From Saprospiraceae bacterium (lineage in GTDB: Bacteria > Bacteroidota > Bacteroidia > Chitinophagales > Saprospiraceae): a stretch of 64,000 nucleotides of DNA. The notes under the pieces were generated by a model. That model made no database searches. It had not been told where the DNA came from and worked only from the letters and a program-made list of their open reading frames with translations. The position numbers and the translations under genes were made by a program. Positions 44,763 through 53,585 of the stretch are shown piece by piece; the stretch's first letter is position 1, and each line of letters opens with the position of its first letter. The stretch covers positions 45,902 through 109,901 of the forward strand of contig JAHDGJ010000013.1 of the NCBI GenBank assembly GCA_020627705.1. Direction: 5' to 3'.

Positions 44763-45695
44763 TTATTCTACAGAAACGGAATCAATAGATTCTGACATAG
44801 AACCAAAGAATCCAAAGCCATTAACAATGTTGGTGTAAGATACAACTGGCTGATTAAATGAAGTACCCGCAGCTTTTAGCTCTCTAGAAGTTGTAAGATG
44901 GTAGTTATAAAATTCTGAATCAATGGTTTGCAAACCAAACATAAGATCTTCAAAAACATTTACCCCATCGGTCAATTCATCAGATTCTAAAGAAATGGAG
45001 AAGGTATTGTTTTCTAATTTTGAAGCATCGATGAGAATTCCATCCATTTGTTCGAGCTCATGGACGGCATTGCCACCATTAAGAATCTTAAAATTTTCTA
45101 GGTGTACAAGCTTATTTTCAAACCAAAACACTTGATTTTCACCATCCAATCTTAAATCCTTTCGCCATACATCAAGCCTATAAAACGCAGGATAGGACAA
45201 CGGCTCCGATATTTTAATTTGATAATCCAATACCTTTTTTGATACCTCAGGACTTTCCATTTCTACGGTTGTATTGGACAACTCTTCTATTTCTTCAATT
45301 TCCGTTTTAGCAGGAACCTGAGTCACTCCATGTATTTCTTGATAGTCGCTGTTTGGCCAATTAGCAATAATCTCGTACGTATTGCCAGGGATAATTTCGA
45401 AGTCTTTAACTACGTAGAGCTTTCGAACATTGTCGTAATCGTAAACTGCAGAGTTGGCATTGTCTAGATCTCTTATAGTTATAATCGCATCTGTAGGAAA
45501 TTCAAATCGTTGATTTTGAGAATTGATAATCACAGAAGTGCTTAAATGAGCTTCACTTTGATCTGTGTCAGAGCAAATAAAAGCCTCCAACACAAGTTGT
45601 GATCTTTCAGAACCATCTCTAAGATCTATACCATCAGTACAAGATTGCAACCCGATGCACAGAACACAAACCAATATGTAGATAATCTTTCTCAA
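44763..45695 (-). CDS. DUF4249 surface lipoprotein
   Basis: This 310-residue lipoprotein (lipobox LQSC, C19) has early DUF4249 features: LVLEAFICSD, then short beta-strands (AIITIRDLDNANSAVYDYD ... PGNTYEIIANWPNSDYQEIHGVTQVP), as in family members encoded beside STN-type TonB receptors. It is probably the surface partner of the receptor encoded 172 bases upstream. The start is TTG at 45695, because the frame opens 9 bases earlier and no ATG precedes the signal sequence. Confidence 0.85.
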   Translation of the reverse strand: MRKIIYILVCVLCIGLQSCTDGIDLRDGSERSQLVLEAFICSDTDQSEAHLSTSVIINSQNQRFEFPTDAIITIRDLDNANSAVYDYDNVRKLYVVKDFEIIPGNTYEIIANWPNSDYQEIHGVTQVPAKTEIEEIEELSNTTVEMESPEVSKKVLDYQIKISEPLSYPAFYRLDVWRKDLRLDGENQVFWFENKLVHLENFKILNGGNAVHELEQMDGILIDASKLENNTFSISLESDELTDGVNVFEDLMFGLQTIDSEFYNYHLTTSRELKAAGTSFNQPVVSYTNIVNGFGFFGSMSESIDSVSVE

Positions 45696-45867
45696 AAAAT
45701 ACTATTGTTATGACCTCAATAAGGCTATTAAAGTCACTTATTTACATATATCCTAAGATATTATGTTGCAATATACGAATTAGCTTGGTTAAGAGAAGGA
45801 TTTTAACGTTAGCAAAAAACCAACATAGAAACTTGCCCTTATACGTAAACAGCTCATTTCGAGTAGT

Positions 45868-48522
45868 TTAAAAAGCCAGACTGTAGCTCACATAAGGAAG
45901 TATAGGAAGAATGCTAAATTGTTCCGTAATAAAATCAGTTGGAATCTTATCGTCAGTACCAATATCGATATAAAATGGATTCTCCCTATTATACGCATTA
46001 TAAACACCAATGGAAAACTTTTGCTTTGCCCAACTATAGGTATTGTAAAAATTAAATCCTAAATCTAAGCGATGATACAAAGGCAGATTTTGTTCATTTC
46101 TTCCCTCAATTTGGGCTACTGGAACAGGAACGCCATCAACAAATGTCGTAATTACTTGAAAAGGAACAGAAACAGGGGTCCCAGATGAAATTTGCCAGTT
46201 AGAGCTAAATTCGGCGTTCTTGTTAATTTTTTGAATAAACCCAAACTTGAACTGATGCGTGCGATCAAATCTGAAGGCAAAGGTATTGCCTCCATTTAAA
46301 CTTGGAAAAGTCCGATTCGATTCAGACAAAGTATAATTTGCGGAAATATTGGATTGGCCATATCTCTTGGTTAAATTAATCTCCAAACCTTGTGCTTTTC
46401 CTCTACCGATGGGAAGATCCTGTTCCCAGTTGGTATCTTCGTCTATAGGAGTCAATAAACCCTCACTGAAAGAAATTACACGATCGAAATTTTTAAAGTA
46501 AGCTTCAAAATCAAGATTCATGGTTTCAGACAATTTAAACCCTATACCTGCTGAAAAAATCCATGCTTTTTCGGGCCTAATAATATCTGTGGAAGGTATC
46601 CAAACATCCGTTGGCAAGCCAAAACCTCCATTGGCCAAGAGATGCAAGTATTGCGACATCCTGCTGGCGCCAGCTCGCAAATACACATCATTTTTTTGAT
46701 AAAACACAGAAAACCTTGGTTCTAAACTGTGGTCCGAAAACTTATCTCCCAGAACCAAATTGTATCGAAGTCCAGGATGTATGTATAGGTTTTGAGAGAG
46801 TTTTATTTCATTCTCAACATAAGCTGTAAGTTCAGTCCCTTTGATGTTGGGAAAAACCAATTGATTTTTTAATGAATCTATTGTTATTTCAGCACTTAAA
46901 TCAGCGTTGGGAGCACTGGAATTGATTAACCCAGGTTCAAAATTATGTCGGACTGCTGAAAGTCCAAATCGCCAAAAATTATTTGCATTGGGAACAAAAT
47001 CAAAATCGGAGCGCACACCAAGGTCGTTTATTTTTGATCTAAAAAGACTCGAATTTAAAGACCTTGTTTGCGAGGTGTCCATCAAGGTCCGATCTATCTG
47101 GGTAAGATTAAAATTGTCAAGATCAAAACCTGAACTATAAATAGTCAAATTGTGATACAACTTTTGATTGATCTCAGAATTAAGTTTGGCAGAAAAGATT
47201 TTATTACCCCACTCAGTATCAATTACTTTGCGTTGTACCGTAAGCTCCGCTAATAATGGCGTTGTTTTGGTCACATCATTGTCCAAATCATCTTTTCCAC
47301 TATACCAAGAGAATTGAAGTTTGTGTTTCCGATTGAGCTTAAAATTTATTTTAGCATTTAAATCATAAAAACTATAATTCGTCTCTCCATCGAGTCCTCC
47401 AATATCATAAATGAAATTGGAAATATTGTTGAGCAACCATAGATCTAAATGCGTCCTTCTTAAGGATAGCATGAAGGAAGAGTTGTTTTTCTTTCCCAAA
47501 GGTCCTTCTAGTGTAGTACGAAAAGCCAAGGTACCAATAGAAAGGTCTCCTTTCATTTTACGAGTGCTCCCTTCTTTGGTCAAAACATTCATGACAGAAG
47601 AAAGTCGTCCGCCATATCGGGCCGGAAAACTACCCTTGAGCAATTGAGCAGATTTTAAGGTACTAGGATTAAAAATGGAAATTACTCCAAGCGCGTGACT
47701 GGAATTATAGACTGGAATGCCATCGTATAAAATTAAATTTTGGTCATAGCTGCCACCTCTTACATTGATTCCTCCAAATCCGTCTGCTCCTGTAGAAACA
47801 CCAGACAACATTTGAGTCATTCCAAAAATATCAGACTCCCCACCCAAAGACGTAATGGACCAAATTTGATCTACGGGTAAGAACGTATTCGAATGCAGAT
47901 CTTGAGAAATTTCATCGATTTTAGAATCTAAAATCAATACTTCGTTTAAAACTGCATCTGGCGTTAGCTCTGCATTTAGAGTTGTATCCTTTTTTAATCG
48001 TAATTCTAAAATCTCCTTTTTATAGCCCAAATAAGAATAGTAAACCCGTTGTATGCCTTTAGGCAAGGACAGACTATAAAAACCAAATTCGTTTGATTCG
48101 GTGCCTTCGAGTTTGTTCATAGAATACACACTTGCATAAGCCAATGGCTCGCCAGAAAGACTATCCAAAACATACCCGCTGACCGTGATTATTTCTTCTG
48201 CATTTTCAAACTCATTTTCAACCAGAACCAATTGATTGCCAACAATTTTATAACGAACACCTGTATCTTTTAACACTGCATTGAGGATGGTCCCTACAGA
48301 TTTATTTTTGGCATTTAAGCTTACCAACTTATTACGAGGGAGAATCTCTGGATTAAAAGTGATGTTTACTCCTGAAGTTTTACTTAATTCAACAATTACG
48401 GTGGCTAAATCTTTTTTGACACAGGCATAGTCAACCCGTATCTCGTCAGGGGTAATATCTTGCGAGAATGCCAAAAATGGCAAGCAAAGTGCTATCCATA
48501 TATTGAAAAGCCTATTCTTCAT
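45868..48522 (-). CDS. TonB-dependent receptor with STN signalling domain
   Basis: This 884-residue receptor has a signal peptide (ending LAFSQ), a secretin/TonB short N-terminal (STN) domain at about 25-105 (CVKKDLATVIVELSKTSGVNITFNPEILPRNK), a CarboxypepD_reg-like domain at about 113-195, a plug (about 205-330; GGINVRGGSYDQNLILYDGIPVYNSSH) and a barrel ending YVSYSLAF. STN domains contact FecR-type anti-sigma factors, and such a gene lies just upstream with an ECF sigma factor, so the receptor likely senses its ligand and induces its own locus. The ligand is unknown. Confidence 0.93.
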   Translation of the reverse strand: MKNRLFNIWIALCLPFLAFSQDITPDEIRVDYACVKKDLATVIVELSKTSGVNITFNPEILPRNKLVSLNAKNKSVGTILNAVLKDTGVRYKIVGNQLVLVENEFENAEEIITVSGYVLDSLSGEPLAYASVYSMNKLEGTESNEFGFYSLSLPKGIQRVYYSYLGYKKEILELRLKKDTTLNAELTPDAVLNEVLILDSKIDEISQDLHSNTFLPVDQIWSITSLGGESDIFGMTQMLSGVSTGADGFGGINVRGGSYDQNLILYDGIPVYNSSHALGVISIFNPSTLKSAQLLKGSFPARYGGRLSSVMNVLTKEGSTRKMKGDLSIGTLAFRTTLEGPLGKKNNSSFMLSLRRTHLDLWLLNNISNFIYDIGGLDGETNYSFYDLNAKINFKLNRKHKLQFSWYSGKDDLDNDVTKTTPLLAELTVQRKVIDTEWGNKIFSAKLNSEINQKLYHNLTIYSSGFDLDNFNLTQIDRTLMDTSQTRSLNSSLFRSKINDLGVRSDFDFVPNANNFWRFGLSAVRHNFEPGLINSSAPNADLSAEITIDSLKNQLVFPNIKGTELTAYVENEIKLSQNLYIHPGLRYNLVLGDKFSDHSLEPRFSVFYQKNDVYLRAGASRMSQYLHLLANGGFGLPTDVWIPSTDIIRPEKAWIFSAGIGFKLSETMNLDFEAYFKNFDRVISFSEGLLTPIDEDTNWEQDLPIGRGKAQGLEINLTKRYGQSNISANYTLSESNRTFPSLNGGNTFAFRFDRTHQFKFGFIQKINKNAEFSSNWQISSGTPVSVPFQVITTFVDGVPVPVAQIEGRNEQNLPLYHRLDLGFNFYNTYSWAKQKFSIGVYNAYNRENPFYIDIGTDDKIPTDFITEQFSILPILPYVSYSLAF

Positions 48523-48635
48523 ACACGTTTAATCCTATCGCCAGAAGGATAAATCACATTATTAAGGCAAAAATGCCGCCAATTTGACGTTTTACCTCTT
48601 AATTCTAGAAGAAAGGTATTCTACAAAGAAAAAAA

Positions 48636-48665
48636 TGGCCCTAGCTAAAAAATCAACTAGGGCCA
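48636..48665 (-). terminator. Terminator of the sigma/anti-sigma unit
   Basis: On the minus strand a 9-bp stem (TGGCCCTAG arm with its complement, 12-base loop) is followed by seven T. It lies 22 bases after the FecR-type gene and 114 bases before the receptor ATG. The receptor therefore needs its own promoter in 48523-48635. Confidence 0.85.
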
Positions 48666-48686
48666 ATTATAGAAAATCTTTAAAAT

Positions 48687-49676
48687 CTATTTGCAACTCA
48701 AAAACTTGATTTCGTAGCGATCGTTGGATTGCTTTTCGTAAATCAAATCATAAGTTTCTTTTAAAACATCAAAAATTTGATCAATACTAGAGTTACCAGC
48801 AAGTGGCGAGGTAAGTGTACACGATTGATCTACATTAGGGTTTAACTCAATGTTGACGTTATAATATTTTTCAAGTTCATCAAATAACTGTACCACAGAA
48901 ACAGATTCAACACTGAGTACAGATTTAGTCCAATTAAATGCTGATTGCTCTGTTTTGTTCAACTCAATTTCATCTTTTTCAAAATTCACAACTGCCTTTT
49001 GGCCCACTGTGAGTTTCTCCGTTTTTGTTTTTGCTCTTACTTCAACTACCCCACTTTTTACCTCAACGGTACTAATTTGACCCACAACATTTACATTAAA
49101 CGAAGTACCTAAGACTTCTAATTCGCTTTTGCCCATTTTGATAATAAATGGTAAGGACTCATTTCTTTGTATATCGAAAAAAGCTTTTCCTTCGAGTTTT
49201 ACTTTTCTAGTTTGTTCTCCAAACCTGTTATCGACCTCTAATGAAGCATTTTCGGCCAAAACAACATTTGATCCATCCGACAATCCATGCTGTAATATAC
49301 TAGAGGCTACAATTGGTGCTTCATACTTATCGCCATTTATTAGATCACTCTGAAATAAGAATAATGCAGAGATTACAAAAACCAAACCGGCAGCAATACG
49401 CGCTACCCATCTCAATGGATGAAGGCGAATAACTTTAGTCGAAGGAGCTGATTCTTTTTCTATTGAATTTTTGAACTTATGATATGCAGCAGTCGCATTT
49501 GGCTCAAAAGAGGTTGGTTCGTAGGCGGCAGTCTTGGACCATACTTGCGAAATTTCTTCCACATTAGATTGGTTCTCATTATCCAAAAGCCAGGCTTCGT
49601 ATGCTTGCTTTTCCTCACTGCTCAATTGACCAGTCAGGTGCTTATGGATCAAGACCATGTTATCAAATTGTTTCAT
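48687..49676 (-). CDS. FecR-family anti-sigma factor
   Basis: This 329-residue inner-membrane regulator has an N-terminal cytosolic part (about 1-85; HKHLTGQLSSEEKQAYEAWLLDNENQ), a membrane helix at about 92-110 (IAAGLVFVISALFLF), a FecR domain at about 115-230 (LSDGSNVVLAENASLEVDNRFGEQTRKVKLEGKAFFDIQRN, FNVNVVG) and a C-terminal DUF4974-like domain (VSVVQLFDELEKYYNVNIEL). It would hold the sigma factor until the receptor's STN domain signals. It is encoded 67 bases after the sigma gene. Confidence 0.93.
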   Translation of the reverse strand: MKQFDNMVLIHKHLTGQLSSEEKQAYEAWLLDNENQSNVEEISQVWSKTAAYEPTSFEPNATAAYHKFKNSIEKESAPSTKVIRLHPLRWVARIAAGLVFVISALFLFQSDLINGDKYEAPIVASSILQHGLSDGSNVVLAENASLEVDNRFGEQTRKVKLEGKAFFDIQRNESLPFIIKMGKSELEVLGTSFNVNVVGQISTVEVKSGVVEVRAKTKTEKLTVGQKAVVNFEKDEIELNKTEQSAFNWTKSVLSVESVSVVQLFDELEKYYNVNIELNPNVDQSCTLTSPLAGNSSIDQIFDVLKETYDLIYEKQSNDRYEIKFLSCK

Positions 49677-49743
49677 TCTAGCTACGTTATTATATTAATG
49701 ACACTATTTTACACATATCTCCCTATGCATTTAATCATTTTTT

Positions 49744-50310
49744 TTAAGAAATCTTTATAGAATTCCCTTTCATCTTATAATCACTTAAATCTTTCCTCAA
49801 TATTTTTAATGCTTTTGAGATTTGATTTTCTACCGTTTTTATCGAAATATCCAAAGCTGAGGCTATTTCTTGATAGGTCATACTTTCAAAACGTGACATT
49901 GAAAAGACCATTCTACATTTCTCCGGAAGCGACTCAATACTTCCATTAATCATATCCGAAAACTCATTAAACTCAAGTTTCTGATGGGAATCGTCTGAAT
50001 CAACAAAAGTCTCGGTATACTTGTCGTCGTCTTCAAATTGCATTCTTTTGCCGCGCAAGTGATTCAGTGCCTTATTAATTGACGCCCTTCTCATATATGC
50101 CTTTAACGAAATCGTTATGTCCAAGATTTCCCTCTTTTTCCAAATTTCCATCAAAACATCCTGCACAATGTCTTCAGTCGTTACGCTGTCGTTTAATATT
50201 TTGTACGTGGCGTGACAGAGATAATTATAATAATCCGAATAGATGATCTCCATAGCCTTTTCGCCATCAGTCTTAAGAAGTCTTAGAATTTCTCTATCCT
50301 TATTTTCCAT
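49744..50310 (-). CDS. ECF-family RNA polymerase sigma factor
   Basis: This 188-residue protein has sigma region 2 at about 25-95 (YNYLCHATYKILNDSVTTEDIVQDVLMEIWKK) and region 4 at about 128-180 (LPEKCRMVFSMSRFESMTYQEIASALDISIKTVENQISKALKILR), with no regions 1 or 3, as in ECF factors. The gene order with FecR and an STN receptor marks it as the sigma factor of a cell-surface-signalling cascade. Its likely target is the receptor promoter at 48523-48635. Confidence 0.94.
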   Translation of the reverse strand: MENKDREILRLLKTDGEKAMEIIYSDYYNYLCHATYKILNDSVTTEDIVQDVLMEIWKKREILDITISLKAYMRRASINKALNHLRGKRMQFEDDDKYTETFVDSDDSHQKLEFNEFSDMINGSIESLPEKCRMVFSMSRFESMTYQEIASALDISIKTVENQISKALKILRKDLSDYKMKGNSIKIS

Positions 50311-50342
50311 AAAAAATAAAAAGTAGCTCGCTCAGTAAGGTG

Positions 50343-50370
50343 TTACATAACATATTATAAAAATATGTAA
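50343..50370. promoter_or_regulatory. Palindrome in the divergent sigma-factor promoter region
   Basis: ACATATT (50350-50356) and AATATGT (50362-50368) form a perfect 7-bp inverted repeat with a 5-base spacer, inside a looser TTACATA/TATGTAA pair at 50343-50370. It lies 33 bases upstream of the sigma-factor ATG. It could be an operator, but the stretch is very AT-rich, so chance is possible. Confidence 0.3.
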
Positions 50371-50441
50371 TATAAAAGTAATCAATTATTTATTAAATAT
50401 AGATTGTAATTTCAATATACAGAATCCTTAAAACAAACGAT

Positions 50442-51221
50442 ATGGTAAAGAAGCTAAGCGTCCTTTTTATTTTTGGTTTACTCTTTTGGACATCATGTAA
50501 AGAGTCTAAACAGACGGAAACTAAGATTGAAGTGCCCCAAACGAAGTACACCCTTACTCCATTTGAGAACTCTGCAGAATATCCAAATGCTAGCCTTTCT
50601 CAAATGAAATATACAGACGGTAAATTTTCGTTTGACGTAGCAAATTATGACTTGGGGAATCAAACTCCGGATGCAGAATCAAAAATGTGTGCAAATTCTG
50701 CCAAAGGACAGCACATTCATCTTATTGTAGACAAAGATCCTTATGCCGCAAAATATACCAATGAATTTGAGCATGCGGTGGATGATGACAAAAATTATAT
50801 CCTTGCTTTTCTTTCTCGTTCTTATCACGAGAGCATCAAAACTGATCAAGCACATATTGCTCAAAAAGTTAAGATTAAGGACAAATCACTAATCTCTCAA
50901 GAAAACATTGAGGGGGCCATGCTTTTTTACAGTCGCCCGAAAGGGACCTATATCGGAAAACAAAACACAAACAAGGTGATGTTGGATTTTTACCTTGTAA
51001 ATACTGAAATCTCCGAAGGCGGAAATTATGTAGAGGCCAATATTAACGGAGAGCTTCATAAAATCACCAAATGGCAACCCTATTATATCGAAGGATTACC
51101 CATGGGTGACAATTACATTGGCCTGGTACTCAGGGATAAAGACGGCAATCAAATGGATATTCCGTTAAATCCAGTAAAACGAGTGTTTACTTTAAAAGAG
51201 GACCCTACACCAGAAGGATAG
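50442..51221 (+). CDS. Lipoprotein of unknown function
   Basis: This 259-residue protein has a lipobox FWTSC (C19) followed by an acidic/Lys-rich tether. Two beta-rich stretches follow; the second (GNYVEANINGELHKITKWQPYYIEGLPMGDNYIGLVLRDKDG) looks like an immunoglobulin-like sandwich. GQHIHLIVDKDPYAAKY with two His and conserved-looking acidic residues may bind a metal. I do not recognise the family. It is divergent from the sigma-factor gene. Confidence 0.75.
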   Translation: MVKKLSVLFIFGLLFWTSCKESKQTETKIEVPQTKYTLTPFENSAEYPNASLSQMKYTDGKFSFDVANYDLGNQTPDAESKMCANSAKGQHIHLIVDKDPYAAKYTNEFEHAVDDDKNYILAFLSRSYHESIKTDQAHIAQKVKIKDKSLISQENIEGAMLFYSRPKGTYIGKQNTNKVMLDFYLVNTEISEGGNYVEANINGELHKITKWQPYYIEGLPMGDNYIGLVLRDKDGNQMDIPLNPVKRVFTLKEDPTPEG

Positions 51222-51290
51222 ATAATTTTCTTCTTGCTTCTTGTGTATCCTTCGAAGTAATTCTAAATTTGCGTACTTTTTTGAAAGACG

Positions 51291-51364
51291 GTGGTTGTAG
51301 CTCAGCTGGTTAGAGCGCCTGATTGTGGTTCAGGAGGTCGCCGGTTCGAAACCGGTCTTCCACC
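51291..51364 (+). tRNA. tRNA-His (anticodon GTG)
   Basis: The cloverleaf is complete: TA at positions 8-9, D arm GCTC/GAGC, anticodon stem CCTGA/TCAGG with loop TTGTGGT (anticodon GTG), 5-base variable loop, and T arm GCCGG/CCGGT with TTCGAAA. A G at 51290 supplies the His-specific G-1 opposite C73. The 3' CCA is not encoded. In the acceptor stem GTGGTTG faces CTTCCAC, which leaves U-U oppositions at pairs 5-68 and 6-67. Confidence 0.95.
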
Positions 51365-51372
51365 CAAAATTG

Positions 51373-51405
51373 AAAGACCTTGGCATTAGTCAGGGTCTTT
51401 TTTTT
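51373..51405 (+). terminator. Terminator of tRNA-His
   Basis: AAAGACC (51373-51379) pairs with GGTCTTT (51394-51400), followed by T to 51405. It begins 9 bases after the tRNA 3' end. Confidence 0.8.
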
Positions 51406-51416
51406 ATGAATAGTAT

Positions 51417-51899
51417 TCATGTATCTGGAGACCAATCACTTTCTAAGGGTACGTTGCGTACAAAATTAGTTTCGAAAGCCATTATTGTATTGGTATTGCT
51501 TACCCCTTGTATAGTCTGAATTTTATCATAGATAATATCCCTTAAATGGCGATTATTAAAAGCATAAATTTTAACCAAGAGGGCAAACTCACCAGATATA
51601 TTTACACATTCTACGATTTCAGGAATAGCGCTGACTTCTTGTTCGATTTCTATTCTACGTTCGTAACTATCAATTTTTATTTGTGTATAAGCGGCAGTTT
51701 GATACCCCAATCTTGAAGGGTCAATTTGAAAGGATGCTTTGAGTAAAACTTTTTTTTCAAACAGTTTTCTCATTCTTTGATGCACCAAGGTATTGGACAC
51801 CTTTAATTCTTTGGCCAAGGCACTAATTGGCAGCCGTGCATTTACTGTCAATTTTTCTATTATTCTTCTATCTATTGCGTCAAGAATGTCTAAATGCAT
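51417..51899 (-). CDS. Lrp/AsnC-family transcriptional regulator
   Basis: This 160-residue regulator has an N-terminal winged HTH at about 3-50 (LDAIDRRIIEKLTVNARLPISALAKELKVSNTLVHQRMRKL) and a C-terminal RAM domain (about 65-145; VSAIPEIVECVNISGEFALLVKIYAFNNRHLRDIIYDKI) that binds amino acids and forms octamers. It is divergent from alanine dehydrogenase across 137 bases with a palindrome, so it likely controls ald and itself, as AldR/Lrp-type regulators do elsewhere. Confidence 0.92.
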   Translation of the reverse strand: MHLDILDAIDRRIIEKLTVNARLPISALAKELKVSNTLVHQRMRKLFEKKVLLKASFQIDPSRLGYQTAAYTQIKIDSYERRIEIEQEVSAIPEIVECVNISGEFALLVKIYAFNNRHLRDIIYDKIQTIQGVSNTNTIMAFETNFVRNVPLESDWSPDT

Positions 51900-51925
51900 G
51901 AGCTTTTGTTATTTCATGTGTAAAA

Positions 51926-51945
51926 TTAACTCTATATAAAGTTAA
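51926..51945. promoter_or_regulatory. Putative Lrp-type operator
   Basis: TTAACT (51926-51931) and AGTTAA (51940-51945) are a perfect inverted repeat with an 8-base AT spacer. A second palindrome, TTATAA ... TTATAA, lies at about 51955-51978. Both fall in the Lrp/ald divergent region, where an Lrp-family protein would bind. The assignment rests on position and symmetry. Confidence 0.45.
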
Positions 51946-52036
51946 ATGAGTTTATTATAACTTAATATAGACTTATAAAAGTGCATTATTACTCTTAAAC
52001 CCTATTTTTATAGTCAATCAAACCAAACATTACCTC

Positions 52037-53152
52037 ATGATTATCGGAGTACCCAAAGAAATTAAAAACAACGAAAATAGAGTAGCCCTAACACCTGCAG
52101 GAGCATATGAATTCACGAAAAGAAATCATAAAGTTTATGTTCAAAGTACAGCTGGACAGGGATCTGGATTTTCTGATGAAAAATATATTCAAGCTGGCGC
52201 AACAATCTTACCCACTATAGAAGAGGTGTACGATATTGCCGAGATGATAATCAAAGTAAAAGAGCCCATTGAATCTGAATACAAATTGGTAAAAGAAAAC
52301 CAACTTCTGTTTACTTATTTTCATTTTGCTTCATACGAACCTCTAACGCATGCAATGATCGAAAGTCAAGCAGTTTGTCTAGCATATGAAACCGTTGAGA
52401 ACCCAGATGGATCGCTGCCCTTACTTATTCCGATGTCCGAGGTTGCAGGACGAATGTCCATTCAAGAAGGCGCAAAATACTTAGAAAAACCAGAAGGTGG
52501 AAGAGGTGTTTTATTGGGAGGAGTGCCAGGTGTTAAACCGGCAAATGTACTGATTATCGGAGGAGGGATTGTGGGAACCAATGCTGCAAAAATGGCCGCT
52601 GGGCTAGGAGCAAATGTTACTATTATGGATATAGATCTCCAACGTTTAAGACAACTCGATGACATTATGGATGCCAATGTCTCTACTATTTACTCGAATG
52701 AATATAATATTAGAGAAATGATCAAATACCAAGACCTTATCGTAGGCGCAGTGCTTATTCCTGGAGCCAAGGCACCACATTTGATAACAAAAGAAATGCT
52801 TAAATCAATGCGTCCAGGAACAGTCTTGGTTGATGTTGCCGTAGATCAAGGTGGAATCATAGAAACCTGCAAACCTACTACTCATGAAAACCCGACATAT
52901 ATTGTAGACGATATTGTACATTATTGCGTAGCGAATATGCCTGGTGCTGTACCTTACACTTCAACGATAGCACTAACAAATGCCACACTACCCTACGCGT
53001 TAAGACTGGCTTCAAAAGGCTGGAAAACGGCTTGCAAAGAAGATAAGGGCTTGGCTCTTGGGCTGAACGTCATTAATGGTAAAGTGGTGTATGAAGCGGT
53101 GGCCGAAGCATTCAATCTAGAATACTGTCCACTAAATAAGTTTCTGGATTAA
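52037..53152 (+). CDS. ald: Alanine dehydrogenase
   Basis: This 371-residue NAD-dependent enzyme interconverts alanine and pyruvate plus ammonia. It has the N-terminal [32 protein letters not shown] with the substrate Lys, the catalytic His in YFHFA, the Rossmann loop [12 protein letters not shown], and the family block [13 protein letters not shown]. The length is standard. A divergent Lrp-type regulator suggests induction by alanine. Confidence 0.97.
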   Translation: MIIGVPKEIKNNENRVALTPAGAYEFTKRNHKVYVQSTAGQGSGFSDEKYIQAGATILPTIEEVYDIAEMIIKVKEPIESEYKLVKENQLLFTYFHFASYEPLTHAMIESQAVCLAYETVENPDGSLPLLIPMSEVAGRMSIQEGAKYLEKPEGGRGVLLGGVPGVKPANVLIIGGGIVGTNAAKMAAGLGANVTIMDIDLQRLRQLDDIMDANVSTIYSNEYNIREMIKYQDLIVGAVLIPGAKAPHLITKEMLKSMRPGTVLVDVAVDQGGIIETCKPTTHENPTYIVDDIVHYCVANMPGAVPYTSTIALTNATLPYALRLASKGWKTACKEDKGLALGLNVINGKVVYEAVAEAFNLEYCPLNKFLD

Positions 53153-53279
53153 TCCAATTTACTAATAGTAAATATTGAATATTAGGTTTTTTGTAAAATA
53201 TAATTACACTAACTCGGAGTTAACAAAATATTGCGTATATTAAGAGTGTATTATTTATCTGCTTACCTAAACCTGAAGA

Positions 53280-53537
53280 ATGCATATTACTTTTAGCGAA
53301 TTACGACAGATTAAACACAAGTTACCCACAGGCAGTGTCAAAACCATTGCAGAGCTTTTAGGTATTTCACAACAAACCGTTCGAAATTATTTTGGAGCGA
53401 AGAAGTACGAAAATGGACAGATTGTGGGCAAACATGTACAACCCGGCCCAAAGGGCGGCTATGTAACTTTAGATCGCACTGATATTTTGGAGGCAGCCAA
53501 GAAAATAATAGCCTTGGAATATCATGCTGTAGCCTAG
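53280..53537 (+). CDS. Small helix-turn-helix DNA-binding protein
   Basis: This 85-residue protein has an HTH at about 18-42 (VKTIAELLGISQQTVRNYF) followed by a short basic, Gly-rich wing (KHVQPGPKGGYVTL) and a C-terminal helix. It is similar in style to small DNA-binding proteins common in Bacteroidota. It is monocistronic, with its own terminator. The target is unknown. Confidence 0.78.
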   Translation: MHITFSELRQIKHKLPTGSVKTIAELLGISQQTVRNYFGAKKYENGQIVGKHVQPGPKGGYVTLDRTDILEAAKKIIALEYHAVA

Positions 53538-53550
53538 ACACCCAATAGTA

Positions 53551-53585
53551 AAAAAAAGGAGATCAGTTTTGATCTCCTTTTTTTT
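53551..53585. terminator. Bidirectional terminator between the HTH gene and trmN6
   Basis: GGAGATCA (53558-53565) pairs perfectly with TGATCTCC (53570-53577) around GTTT, with A7 before and T8 after. The T run reaches the stop codon of the convergent methyltransferase gene, so the terminator serves both. Confidence 0.9.
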
